Below, piece by piece: positions 43,417-51,927 of a stretch of DNA of 64,000 bases. Each line of letters begins with the position of its first letter. Positions within the stretch are counted from its first letter, which is position 1. Made by a program: the position numbers and the translations under genes. Under the pieces are notes generated by a model. That model was given only the letters and a program-made list of their open reading frames with translations. It made no database searches and was not told the origin of the DNA. The stretch comes from Marinobacter sp. SS21 (GTDB taxonomy: Bacteria > Pseudomonadota > Gammaproteobacteria > Pseudomonadales > Oleiphilaceae), in NCBI RefSeq assembly GCF_028369065.1, contig NZ_JAQNDA010000011.1, forward strand, positions 1 to 64,000, in the 5' to 3' direction.

Positions 43417-46400
43417 CTAGTCATGAGAGGGCTCTGGCTGCTCGGTTTGGCCTACCGACTGGTGTATGAACGCCTCGCGGATGTTTTGCCGGAGTTGGTC
43501 GTCCTCCCAGGGCTTGGTAAGGAATTTGTAGATGGCCCCCTCGTTGATGGCGTCAGTCACCGACTCCAGATCGGTGAAGCCGGATAGCACGATGCGGATG
43601 GTGCCCGGGTATATGTCCTTGACCTGGCTGAAGAACTCGGTGCCGGAGATTTCTGGCATGCGCTGGTCTGAAATGATGACCTGAACGTCGTTTTCGGCAA
43701 GCAGTTGAAAGGCTTCCTGCGCCTCGGTGGTGGCCAGGATGCGGTAGCCATCGCGTCGCAGCAGACGGCTGAGGGCCCGAATGATGTTGGGCTCATCATC
43801 GAGGATGAGCAGCGTGGGCCGAGCCTGGGGGTCCTTCGGCGTTGACAGGCTGGGTGGCCCTGAGCGTAGCACGCCAGTCAGATCCGACAAGGGCAGGGGG
43901 TGACTGAAGAACTGGCCCTGCAGCACATCGCACTGGTTGCGCTTGAGGAAGATGGCCTGGGCTTCGGATTCCACGCCTACAATCACCACCGGCAGCCCGA
44001 GGTGATGGGCCAGTGAGATAATACCCTTGGTGATGGAGGCATCTTTCCGGTCGCTGATCACACTCTTGATGAATTCACGGGTGATTTTCAGTTTGGTGGC
44101 GGGCAGCTCTTTAAGATAGCTCAGGCTGGAATAGCCCTTGCCAAAATCATCGATAACGATGCCGACCCCCAGCTGCCGCAATGTCTGCAGATTTTTAATG
44201 CCCAAGCTGGAGTCTCCCAGCAGCACGGATTCCGTCACTTCCAGAATCAGGTTGCCGGCTGGCATCTCCGATGCCTCAAGTGCGGCTTGGACCATGTCCG
44301 GGAATCCGCTCTGCTGGAGCTGGATGGAGGACACATTCACTGACACGGTGTGATCACGCAGGCCGGATTCGATCAGAACCCGATTGTCGTGGCAGGCTCG
44401 CTCAAGAATCCATTGGCCCAGCCGGATGATCTGGCCGGTTTCCTCCAGCACCGGGATAAACTCGGCTGGTAGCATCAGACCCTGGTCTGGATCCTGCCAG
44501 CGGATCAGCGCCTCTGAGCCGATGTACTTACCGGTCTGGCAGCTAACCTGGGGCTGATACAGCAATTGCAGGTGTTGGGCCGCGATGGCCCGTTCCAGAT
44601 TGTTTCTTAAGGCCGCCCGCTTGTTGGCTTCCTGGCGCAGATGGGCGCTAAACCAATGGTAGGTGTTCTTGCCGGATTGCTTGGCCCCCAACATGGCCAT
44701 GTCCGCTTGCTGCACCAGATCCATGGCGTTGGCGAGCCGCTTGTGGGACACCGCGATGCCGATACTGGTGGTGATGTGCAAGGTGTGTTCTTCGATCTGA
44801 TAGGGCTGGGCGAGGGCGCTGAGTATTTTGTCCACCATGGTTACGGCGTCTTTGGCCGCGGCAAGGTCCGGTAACAGAATGGCGAATTCGTCGCCGCCCA
44901 GGCGGGCCACGGTATCGCCCGGGCGGACCACCGATTGCAGACGTTCCGCCACCGCTTTAAGCAGTTGGTCTCCCACCCGGAGGCCGAAGGAATCGTTGAC
45001 CAATTTGAAATGATCGAGATTGAGCAGTAGCACGGCCAGAGTCAGCCGGTGGCGCTCTATCAGATTGAGTGCCTGCTCGATCCGGTCCGCCAGTGGGGAA
45101 CGGTTGGGGAGGCCGGTGAGGACATCGTGGCTTGCGTTGAAGGCAATGTCGGACTGCGCCTGCTTATGCTCGGAAATGTCGTTGATGATGCCAACGTAAT
45201 GGCTGGCTTGGCCCGTCTCATCCGGCACGGGGGCAAGGTAGAATTCGTTCCAGAAGGGAGAGCCATCACGCCGGAAGTTCCGCAGTACACCTCTGAATTC
45301 GCTGTTGGTCGACAGCGCCTCCAGAATCCGTTTGCGGTTGGGGGATTCCGAATCGGTGTCCAGCAATGTCCGGCAGTCGCGGCCGATGGCTTCTGCCACC
45401 GTATAACCGGTGATCCGTTCGAAGGCAGGGTTGCCGTAGATTATGCCGTAATCCTTGTCCTGGCCGGTGGCAATGACTACCCCGTTGGAGCAAACGTCAA
45501 TGCTGCGTTGGAGTAGCTGCAGTTGTTCGTCGGTCCGCTTGCGCTCGCTGATGTCTCTGAGGGACAGCAGGGTTCTGGTGAAGCCTCGCCAGTGGATCGG
45601 TGTCGACAGTATTTCAAGCCATCGCGGGCTTTGGTGGTCCTGATCCAGCTTGACCTCCAGCGCATGGCCGGGCTGGATCGCGGACAGGTGTTGGACCAGC
45701 CGGTAGAAGTCCTTCAGTTCCGGCCCGAGCAAGGTCTCCGAGGCTGGATTGGAGTAACAGAGGCGTTGATGGCCATCCACCACCAGCGCACCGTCTCGCA
45801 TATCGCCCAACAGGTTCAGATAGGCCTGCTCACTGCTGCGGGCTTTGTTCAGGGCCATGATCCGGTCGGAGACATCGGTCATCATTAACAGGGTGAGGCT
45901 GCCCCGCGCCACTGGGATGGCCTGACTGAATACCTCTACGTACAGCAAGGCGCCATCTCTGCGCCGGTGTCGCTCAAGTTCACAATCTTCCGGGGGGCGG
46001 TAACCGGCGAGCAGGGCATCGGCAACAGGAGTCTTGGCATCATTGTCGATGCGCAGATTTCCCAAATAAAGGTCGGCGGCGTGCAGCGACGGCAGCCAGT
46101 ATAGGGCCTTGGCGGCTTGATTCAGGGCGACGATCCTCTCGCTCTGCGTTTCCATCAGGCACATGGGCTGCGGATTGGCCTCAAACAGTGTGCGAAAACA
46201 GGCCTCGCTGTGAATCAGCTGATCCACATAGCGGCGGCGCCCCTGCAGACGGTTCAGGCACTGGGTCAGAGCGTCTTCGGTGAGCTGATTGGCGGACAAC
46301 TGGGCCATGTGTTCCAGCGGCGGCAAATGGGGCGTGAGTTCGCCGCTGCTTTGATGGGTGACTAATACCGCCGGGGTGGTGTCACCGTTTGCTCGCGCCT

Positions 46401-46626
46401 GCCTGACCAGTCGCAGCGCCTGACCGGGGTCGTTCAATCCCACCAGCATGGCGTCAAAGGTGGACGCGTTCAGCGCCTGCAGTCCGGCCTCGGGGCCGCG
46501 ACAGACGGTCCATACCTCCTCGGAGTAGCCGTCCAGCCGGCCCTTGATCTGGAGGATCGTGTGCTCGCACTCGCTGACCAGAAGCAATCGCTGCAAGGTC
46601 TGAGAGTGTCCGGGATCGGATTGCAT
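43417..46626 (-). CDS. PAS-GGDEF-EAL protein with C-terminal receiver
   Basis: A 1069-residue c-di-GMP protein. Order: receiver-like N-terminus (1-115), three PAS regions (about 125-500, ending YVGIINDISEHK), GGDEF (about 510-670) with RPGDTVARLGGDEF, so both the active site and the RxxD inhibitory site are intact, EAL (about 685-930), then a complete receiver (about 940-1055; VIISDQRMPEISG, YKFLTKPWEDDQL). In EAL, GSEALIRW, VSVNVSS and DDFGKGYSS are kept, but the usual AEGVE reads IVGVE and LKID reads LKIT. The ATG at 46626 has GGAGGTAAAAGG upstream. The domain order suggests a phosphorylation-controlled cyclase with a substituted hydrolase half. Confidence 0.92.
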   Translation of the reverse strand: MQSDPGHSQTLQRLLLVSECEHTILQIKGRLDGYSEEVWTVCRGPEAGLQALNASTFDAMLVGLNDPGQALRLVRQARANGDTTPAVLVTHQSSGELTPHLPPLEHMAQLSANQLTEDALTQCLNRLQGRRRYVDQLIHSEACFRTLFEANPQPMCLMETQSERIVALNQAAKALYWLPSLHAADLYLGNLRIDNDAKTPVADALLAGYRPPEDCELERHRRRDGALLYVEVFSQAIPVARGSLTLLMMTDVSDRIMALNKARSSEQAYLNLLGDMRDGALVVDGHQRLCYSNPASETLLGPELKDFYRLVQHLSAIQPGHALEVKLDQDHQSPRWLEILSTPIHWRGFTRTLLSLRDISERKRTDEQLQLLQRSIDVCSNGVVIATGQDKDYGIIYGNPAFERITGYTVAEAIGRDCRTLLDTDSESPNRKRILEALSTNSEFRGVLRNFRRDGSPFWNEFYLAPVPDETGQASHYVGIINDISEHKQAQSDIAFNASHDVLTGLPNRSPLADRIEQALNLIERHRLTLAVLLLNLDHFKLVNDSFGLRVGDQLLKAVAERLQSVVRPGDTVARLGGDEFAILLPDLAAAKDAVTMVDKILSALAQPYQIEEHTLHITTSIGIAVSHKRLANAMDLVQQADMAMLGAKQSGKNTYHWFSAHLRQEANKRAALRNNLERAIAAQHLQLLYQPQVSCQTGKYIGSEALIRWQDPDQGLMLPAEFIPVLEETGQIIRLGQWILERACHDNRVLIESGLRDHTVSVNVSSIQLQQSGFPDMVQAALEASEMPAGNLILEVTESVLLGDSSLGIKNLQTLRQLGVGIVIDDFGKGYSSLSYLKELPATKLKITREFIKSVISDRKDASITKGIISLAHHLGLPVVIVGVESEAQAIFLKRNQCDVLQGQFFSHPLPLSDLTGVLRSGPPSLSTPKDPQARPTLLILDDEPNIIRALSRLLRRDGYRILATTEAQEAFQLLAENDVQVIISDQRMPEISGTEFFSQVKDIYPGTIRIVLSGFTDLESVTDAINEGAIYKFLTKPWEDDQLRQNIREAFIHQSVGQTEQPEPSHD

Positions 46627-46686
46627 GGGCCTTTTACCTCCGTCCTGGCTGGTGGTAGCTGGCAAAGCGTGATCAACTCGCGGTGG

Positions 46687-46709
46687 CGACTCAGAGCACT
46701 TCTGAGTCG
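46687..46709. promoter_or_regulatory. Inverted repeat in gap between two genes of the signalling array
   Basis: CGACTCAGA and TCTGAGTCG are perfect 9-bp arms around a 5-base loop, inside the 213-bp gap between the ATPase gene and the GGDEF-EAL gene. Without a T-run it is not a clear terminator. It may be an operator or a processing hairpin and indicates that the GGDEF-EAL gene can have its own promoter. Confidence 0.5.
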
Positions 46710-46839
46710 AACCGGGCGAGCCCGAACACCGACTGGAAATGGATTGCCGGTACTGCCAGGACAGACCCGTACACGTGGTCTTCCATTACCTTGGCTTTTC
46801 CCTGTCCGGTTGTTACCAGCATAGTCGATAACCGAGGAT

Positions 46840-49101
46840 TCAGCGGGGAAGCTCCTGGGGGCCGAGCACCCGCAGGATCTCCGCCGGTGTGGTGAGGCCG
46901 GCCTGAACCTTTTCCACGGCGTCATCGATGAGCAGCTTCATGCCGTGCTCCCGGGCGATCGCTTCCAGTCGCAGTTCGCTGGCCCGGTCGGTAATGGCTT
47001 GTCGCAAGTCTTCGTTGACCGTCAGTACCTCATGCAAGGCAATGCGTCCCTGGTAGCCGTTGTGGCACTGCTCGCATCCCCGGCCGTGATAGAACGTCTG
47101 GTGATGGCCCAGAAATGGCGGGCCCAGTTGCTGCAGCAGTTCCGCTGATGGCGTGTGTTCTTCTTTACAGTTGGTGCAGATGCAACGCACCAGCCGTTGC
47201 GCAATGATGGCTTCCAGAGCCGAGGCCAGCACATAGGGTTTGAGATCGAGGTCCAGTAGCCGTGCGATGGTGGCGGCGGCGGAGCTGGTGTGCAGAGTGG
47301 AATACACCAGATGCCCGGTCATTGCGGCGTGAAAGGCAACGTCTGCCGTTTCCTCGTCGCGGATTTCCCCCAGCAGGATGACATCCGGGTCCTGGCGCAG
47401 GATCGCCCGCAGGACACTGGCAAAGTCCAGACCAATTCGCTCCCGGACGGGCACCTGGCCAGCCATGTCGACGTAGTATTCCACCGGATCTTCGATGGTG
47501 ATGTAGTTTCGTTCCGAGGTGGCATTGTGCTGCAGCAGGGCATAGAGCGAGGTGGTTTTGCCACTGCCGGTGGGGCCGGTGGCAAGAATGATGCCCTGGG
47601 GTTTGCTGATCACCCGCTTGAGGCTGGCGAGGTTGTACTGGGACAGCCCCAGGTCTTCCAGGGACTGGACCGAGGACTGGCGCTCCAGCACCCGCATTAC
47701 CACCTTCTCGCCATTGATGGTGGGCAGGGTGGAGATTCGCAGGTCGACGATCCGCAGCGGTGTCTTGACGGTGATACGACCATCCTGGGGGCGCCGGCGT
47801 TCGGTGATATCCAGCTCGGCCATGACCTTGATGCGGGATACCACCGACATCAGCAGCTCCGCCGGGATCTGGATCTTGTCCTGCAAGACGCCGTCGATGC
47901 GATAGCGCACCACCACGGCCTTGGTGCGGGGATGGATGTGGATATCGCTGGCGCCCAGGCGCAGGGCCTCCAGGATGACGCCGTTCACCAGGCGGATGGC
48001 GGGTGGCTCCTCCGAGCTGCCCAGTAGCTGCTCCAGACTCTCCGAATCCTGTTCCTCATCCAGCAGGATCTCGATGCCTTCATAGGGGGAGTCCAGTCCG
48101 ACCCGGGTGGCCAGGTCCTCCAGTTCATCATTGTTGGCCTCGCCAAATATCTCCGCCAGCTTGCGCTCCATCTGATCGAGGCTGCACACCAGGGGTTGAA
48201 TGGTGTACCCGGACACAAACGCCAATTCATCGATCAGCGAGATCTCCAGGGGGTCCACCATGGCCAGGTTCAGGCGCTTGTTCACCACATTCAAAGGCAG
48301 CAGCAGGTGGCGGTTGCAAATGTTTTGGGGAATCAGCGACAGCAGGCTGGAGCCGATCTGGGCGTCGCGGATATCCACCTCGTCAAACATCATGTCGGCT
48401 TTCAGAAGTTCGAATACCTTGTCCGGATTGACCCAGCTGTGTTCCATTAACAGCTTAATGACCGGAGCCTTGCGGGTTTGCATCTCGCGGTGCAGTTGCT
48501 GGATCTGGCGGGCGTTCAGCCAGCCTTTCTTGTGCAGCATGATGGCGAGTTGACTGCGGTTGGAGACCCCCAGCTTGGCGATGGTTTCCAGGTCCTTGCT
48601 CTGTTGTTGGTTCTGTGCTTTCAGGGCAAGATTTTTCTGGATCAGCTCGTACTGCTCCAGAGCCAGGGCGATGGTTAGCCGCAGGTCGTCTTCGTTCCAG
48701 GGCTTGAGCAGGAATCGGTACACCGCGCCGGCCTTGATGGAGCCCATCACCGCGTCGGTGTTGGCATGGCCGGTGAGCATCAAACGGATGGTCTGTGGCC
48801 AGCCTTCGCGGACCTCCTTCAGCAATTCGGCGCCGTTCATGCCCGGCATCATGAAATCGGTCATGATCAGCTCCACCGGCTGCTGTTTCAGCATCGCAAG
48901 CGCTTCTTGCCCGGAGGTGGCGAAATGGAGTTTGTAATTCTCCCGGGCAAACACCCGTTTCAGGGCCGACAGGATATTGGGCTCGTCATCCACAAACAGT
49001 AAATGATAGGGCGGTCTGGTCGGAGCTTCCTCCATCGGAGCCGACGGGGTTGCTGCCGGGTCGTGTTGTTCGAGAAACAGGGCGCCGTATTTTCCACTCA
49101 T
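46840..49101 (-). CDS. Receiver-MshEN-PilB/GspE-type ATPase fusion
   Basis: A 753-residue protein joining a phosphorylatable receiver to a secretion/pilus extension ATPase. Receiver at 32-150 (LLFVDDEPNIL, Asp82 in IMTDFMMPG, Lys133 in FLLKPWNEDD). Residues about 165-320 resemble the MshEN/GspE N-terminal domain (QLAIMLHKKGWLNARQIQQLHRE; LLLPLNVVNKRLNLAMVDPLEI), which can bind c-di-GMP in other proteins. The ATPase core has SDIHIHPR, Walker A ATGPTGSGKTTSLYALL near 510, Walker B DVILLGEIRDEETAD, the His-box HLVYSTLHTSSA, and a zinc site CICTNC...CEQC. No pilC or pilin genes accompany it. Its ATG overlaps the upstream kinase gene stop. Confidence 0.93.
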   Translation of the reverse strand: MSGKYGALFLEQHDPAATPSAPMEEAPTRPPYHLLFVDDEPNILSALKRVFARENYKLHFATSGQEALAMLKQQPVELIMTDFMMPGMNGAELLKEVREGWPQTIRLMLTGHANTDAVMGSIKAGAVYRFLLKPWNEDDLRLTIALALEQYELIQKNLALKAQNQQQSKDLETIAKLGVSNRSQLAIMLHKKGWLNARQIQQLHREMQTRKAPVIKLLMEHSWVNPDKVFELLKADMMFDEVDIRDAQIGSSLLSLIPQNICNRHLLLPLNVVNKRLNLAMVDPLEISLIDELAFVSGYTIQPLVCSLDQMERKLAEIFGEANNDELEDLATRVGLDSPYEGIEILLDEEQDSESLEQLLGSSEEPPAIRLVNGVILEALRLGASDIHIHPRTKAVVVRYRIDGVLQDKIQIPAELLMSVVSRIKVMAELDITERRRPQDGRITVKTPLRIVDLRISTLPTINGEKVVMRVLERQSSVQSLEDLGLSQYNLASLKRVISKPQGIILATGPTGSGKTTSLYALLQHNATSERNYITIEDPVEYYVDMAGQVPVRERIGLDFASVLRAILRQDPDVILLGEIRDEETADVAFHAAMTGHLVYSTLHTSSAAATIARLLDLDLKPYVLASALEAIIAQRLVRCICTNCKEEHTPSAELLQQLGPPFLGHHQTFYHGRGCEQCHNGYQGRIALHEVLTVNEDLRQAITDRASELRLEAIAREHGMKLLIDDAVEKVQAGLTTPAEILRVLGPQELPR

Positions 49102-50246
49102 GGCTCACTCCGACCGGTTGGCAGGACGATGCTGACCCGCGTGCCTTTACCTGGCGCACTCTCCAGACGAATGCGGCCCTGGTGGGCCTGGACGGTGTCC
49201 CGGGCGACGGTCAGCCCCAGTCCCGTGCCTGAGCCCACTGGCCGGGTGGTGAAAAACGGGTCGAATACTCGATCCTGAATGTCACCGGGAACGCCACCGC
49301 CCGTATCCATCACGTGAATGAGGATCTGGCCATGCTCGTCCGACCCGCTTTCGACGCGAATCACCCCGGCCGTGTCGATGGCCTTGGCGGCATTGTCGAG
49401 CACGTTGTAGATCGCCTGCGACAGTCGGGCAGCGTGCCCGTGCAGCGGGGGCAGCGACGTCAGCCGGGTCTCGATCGGCAGGGGCGTAGCCTGGTTGGTC
49501 TGGACCAGGTGAATGGTCGCCTCGATCAGGGCATTGACCGAGCAATCCGAGTAGTCCGCCTGGTCGATGCTGGAGAAGGTCTTGAGATCGGCGACGATGG
49601 CCGCGATGCGCTGAGCGCCGGTCAAGGATTCTTGCAACAACGCCTGGAAGTCGGTCAGGGTGCTGTCAAGCCGGTGATCTGCGGGCAGGGCCTCGGCCAG
49701 TTCCGCCACGTAATCCCGGGCCACGCCAAGGTTACTGCGGATAAAGCCAATGGGGTTGTTGATTTCGTGGGCGACCCCGGCCGCGAGCTGGCCGACTGCC
49801 CGCAGGCGCGCGCTTTCGTAGAGCTCCTGTTGCGCGGCCTGGATCACTTCCACCTGTTGGTTGACCCGTTGCTGCAGGGAGTCTGCCAGGACCTGCAGTT
49901 GTTTCTCGGAGTGCCTGAGCGCGATGTTTTGCTGCTGCAGGGCCTGGTAGGTTGTTTCGGTGGTGTTGCGGTGAAGGTTCGCCGCCCAGCGATACTTGGT
50001 GACGAAGTAGGTCAGGAATGCCGCGAGGTCGGCCGCTGCCGATCTGGTCGCGGCCGGGGCCGAGCCCTGGACCCAGCCCACGGTATCGAGGTTGAAGTCA
50101 ACGGGCGTGGCTTGTTCTTCCACGGTGGGCGCGCTGACCAGGGACAGTTCGCACCCCGCCAGGGTTGAGAGCAGGTTTTCGAGCCTGTCGAGCTGGTCGG
50201 GCGTCAGCAGTTCCGTCAGGGCCACCTCCTCGTCAAAGTCCAACAT
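49098..50246 (-). CDS. Soluble sensor histidine kinase in MglA operon
   Basis: A 382-residue cytosolic kinase. The N-terminal 120 residues contain no recognised sensor domain; a long coiled coil follows (LRHSEKQLQVLADSLQQRVNQQVEVIQAAQQELYE), then HisKA with the phosphorylated His in AAGVAHEINNPIGFIRSNL and HATPase with VLDNAAKAID, DTGGGVPGDIQDRVFDPFFTTRP and GTGLGLTVARDTV. The ATG at 50246, with GGAGA upstream, lies within the end of the GTPase gene (14-bp overlap), and the stop overlaps the ATPase-fusion start by ATGA. Such tight coupling argues that kinase, GTPase and receiver-ATPase form one pathway. Confidence 0.92.
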   Translation of the reverse strand: MLDFDEEVALTELLTPDQLDRLENLLSTLAGCELSLVSAPTVEEQATPVDFNLDTVGWVQGSAPAATRSAAADLAAFLTYFVTKYRWAANLHRNTTETTYQALQQQNIALRHSEKQLQVLADSLQQRVNQQVEVIQAAQQELYESARLRAVGQLAAGVAHEINNPIGFIRSNLGVARDYVAELAEALPADHRLDSTLTDFQALLQESLTGAQRIAAIVADLKTFSSIDQADYSDCSVNALIEATIHLVQTNQATPLPIETRLTSLPPLHGHAARLSQAIYNVLDNAAKAIDTAGVIRVESGSDEHGQILIHVMDTGGGVPGDIQDRVFDPFFTTRPVGSGTGLGLTVARDTVQAHQGRIRLESAPGKGTRVSIVLPTGRSEP

Positions 50247-50910
50247 CGCCTGTCTCCGTGTCGGCACGACTCAGCAAGGCAACGAAGGTCGCCTCGTCTA
50301 TCTGGAATCGATCGGCAAGGCCGTACCGTGGGTTGATCTGGACATACAGTCGCCGCAACAGCAGCTGGAAGGTTTCCAGAACGCCTTGCCCACGGATGGC
50401 GCTGGCCATGATCACCGGCGGCCAGGGGGTGGCCTGCCAGCGCTGGTGGAGGGCGGCCTCTTCGATAATGTCAGTGAGATCCCGTTTGTTGAACTGGATG
50501 GCGAGCGGGATCTGGGCAATGTCGATCCCCACCTTCTGCAGGTTCTGGTCGAGGTTTTCAAAGGTGGACGCGTTGTTGTGCTGCTGGCTGTGCTGGGAGT
50601 CCGCGACGAACACCACGCCGTCGGCTCGTGAGAGCACCGCCTTGCGCGTACTGTCGTGCTGAACCTGGCCGGGCACGGTATAGAGCTTGAGCCGCAGGTC
50701 CAGTCCGGAACCACTGCGAAAACCGATGGGCAGCAGGTCGAAGAACAGGGTACGGTCATCCTTGGTTTCCAGAACCATGAGCTCACCCTTGCGCTCGGGA
50801 GCCAGCAGGGTATGCAACTGCATCAGATTGGTGGTTTTGCCACTCAAAGCGGGCCCATAGAACACAATTTTGAAAACCAGTTTTAGATGCTGCTTGTCGA
50901 ACTCGGCCAT
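50233..50910 (-). CDS. mglA: MglA-type Ras-like small GTPase
   Basis: A 225-residue GTPase of the MglA family, known from Myxococcus as the polarity switch for motility. Walker A GPALSGKTTNL (residues 19-29), the MglA hallmark LYTVPGQ (76-82) in the switch region, DGVVFVADSQ, and the guanine motif NKRD (141-144) are all present. The C-terminus is about 30 residues longer than Myxococcus MglA. No MglB-type (Roadblock) GTPase-activating protein lies in the window. It is placed between two histidine kinase genes, overlapping the second. It probably gates or localises the receiver-ATPase; that is inference. Confidence 0.92.
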   Translation of the reverse strand: MAEFDKQHLKLVFKIVFYGPALSGKTTNLMQLHTLLAPERKGELMVLETKDDRTLFFDLLPIGFRSGSGLDLRLKLYTVPGQVQHDSTRKAVLSRADGVVFVADSQHSQQHNNASTFENLDQNLQKVGIDIAQIPLAIQFNKRDLTDIIEEAALHQRWQATPWPPVIMASAIRGQGVLETFQLLLRRLYVQINPRYGLADRFQIDEATFVALLSRADTETGDVGL

Positions 50911-50973
50911 GGTGTCGCCTGCGTTCCTTGCGAGTAGGTGAGCGATCCTTCGGTTGTGGTCGGCGGTTGGAGG

Positions 50974-51828
50974 CTAGTCGTCCTCGCCTTCGGGTTGCTG
51001 GATCGGCAAGCAGACCCTGAAGCAGGTGCCTTGCCCCGGCTGCGAGCGGACTTCGATCGTCCCCCGATGCTTGTCGATGATGTTCTTGGACAGCGCCAGC
51101 CCCAAACCAGTCCCCTTGCCTACAGGTTTGGTGGTGAAGAAAGGATCAAACAGGTGCTGCAGGTGGTCCGGATCGATACCCGCACCATTGTCCTCCACTT
51201 CGAACCAGACCCCAGTGTCGGTGGTGCCGGTGCGGATATCGATGCGACCAAAGTGCTCCATGGCATGGGCGGCATTGACCAGCAGGTTCATGATGACTTG
51301 ATTGATCTGGGGTAGGTTGCACTCCAGCAAGGGCACCTGGCCCAGACTGAGGTTCACCTGGGCCCGGTATTTCAGTTCATTGCTGACCACATTCAGTGTG
51401 GACTGGATACCCTGATGCAGGTCGTCCGGCTTGAAACCATCGTCATCCTTACGGGAGAAGTCCTTGAGGGCGGCAATGATCTTCTCGATCCGGGCGATGC
51501 CCTCAAGGGACTCGCCGAGCAGGTCATGAATATCGGACTTGAGGAAGTCGTACTCCACCTCCTCGCGGCGACTTTTCAGGGTGGCAAGCGAGTCCGCCTG
51601 ATCGATCGCGTCCATTACCCCAAACAAGTCAAGTAGATAGGTGCGGAGGGTTTTCAGATTGGAATGGATGTATCCGATGGGGTTGTTGATCTCGTGGGCA
51701 ACGCCAGCGGCCAGTTGGCCGATGGTCGCCAGTTTCTCCGACTGGAGCAGTTGCTTGTTCGCCTGGCTGAGCTGCTTCTCCAGCTCAGCTGCATGATCGT
51801 CCTGAGTTAGCATCGCGGCGGCCTTCAT
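50974..51828 (-). CDS. Soluble histidine kinase at head of signalling array
   Basis: A 284-residue short kinase without a sensor domain: a coiled-coil start (HAAELEKQLSQANKQLLQSEKLATIGQL), HisKA with His in AAGVAHEINNPIGYIHSNL, and HATPase with NLLVNAAHAME, DNGAGIDPDHLQHLFDPFFTTKP and GTGLGLALSKNIID. Very similar in its core to the kinase at 49098-50246, suggesting duplication. Start codons at 51828 and 51813 are both possible; neither has a textbook ribosome binding site. It is divergent from the gene at 51928 and lies 63 bp upstream of mglA. Input probably comes through partner proteins. Confidence 0.88.
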   Translation of the reverse strand: MKAAAMLTQDDHAAELEKQLSQANKQLLQSEKLATIGQLAAGVAHEINNPIGYIHSNLKTLRTYLLDLFGVMDAIDQADSLATLKSRREEVEYDFLKSDIHDLLGESLEGIARIEKIIAALKDFSRKDDDGFKPDDLHQGIQSTLNVVSNELKYRAQVNLSLGQVPLLECNLPQINQVIMNLLVNAAHAMEHFGRIDIRTGTTDTGVWFEVEDNGAGIDPDHLQHLFDPFFTTKPVGKGTGLGLALSKNIIDKHRGTIEVRSQPGQGTCFRVCLPIQQPEGEDD

Positions 51829-51927
51829 CCTAAAGTGGCTATAGACACCAGTGTAGACTACCCCGGATGAATGGTGGGGCGCCCAGGGCGTAAAGCCGCC
51901 ACTCAGGGCGCCGGCCGGTGGAGAGAG

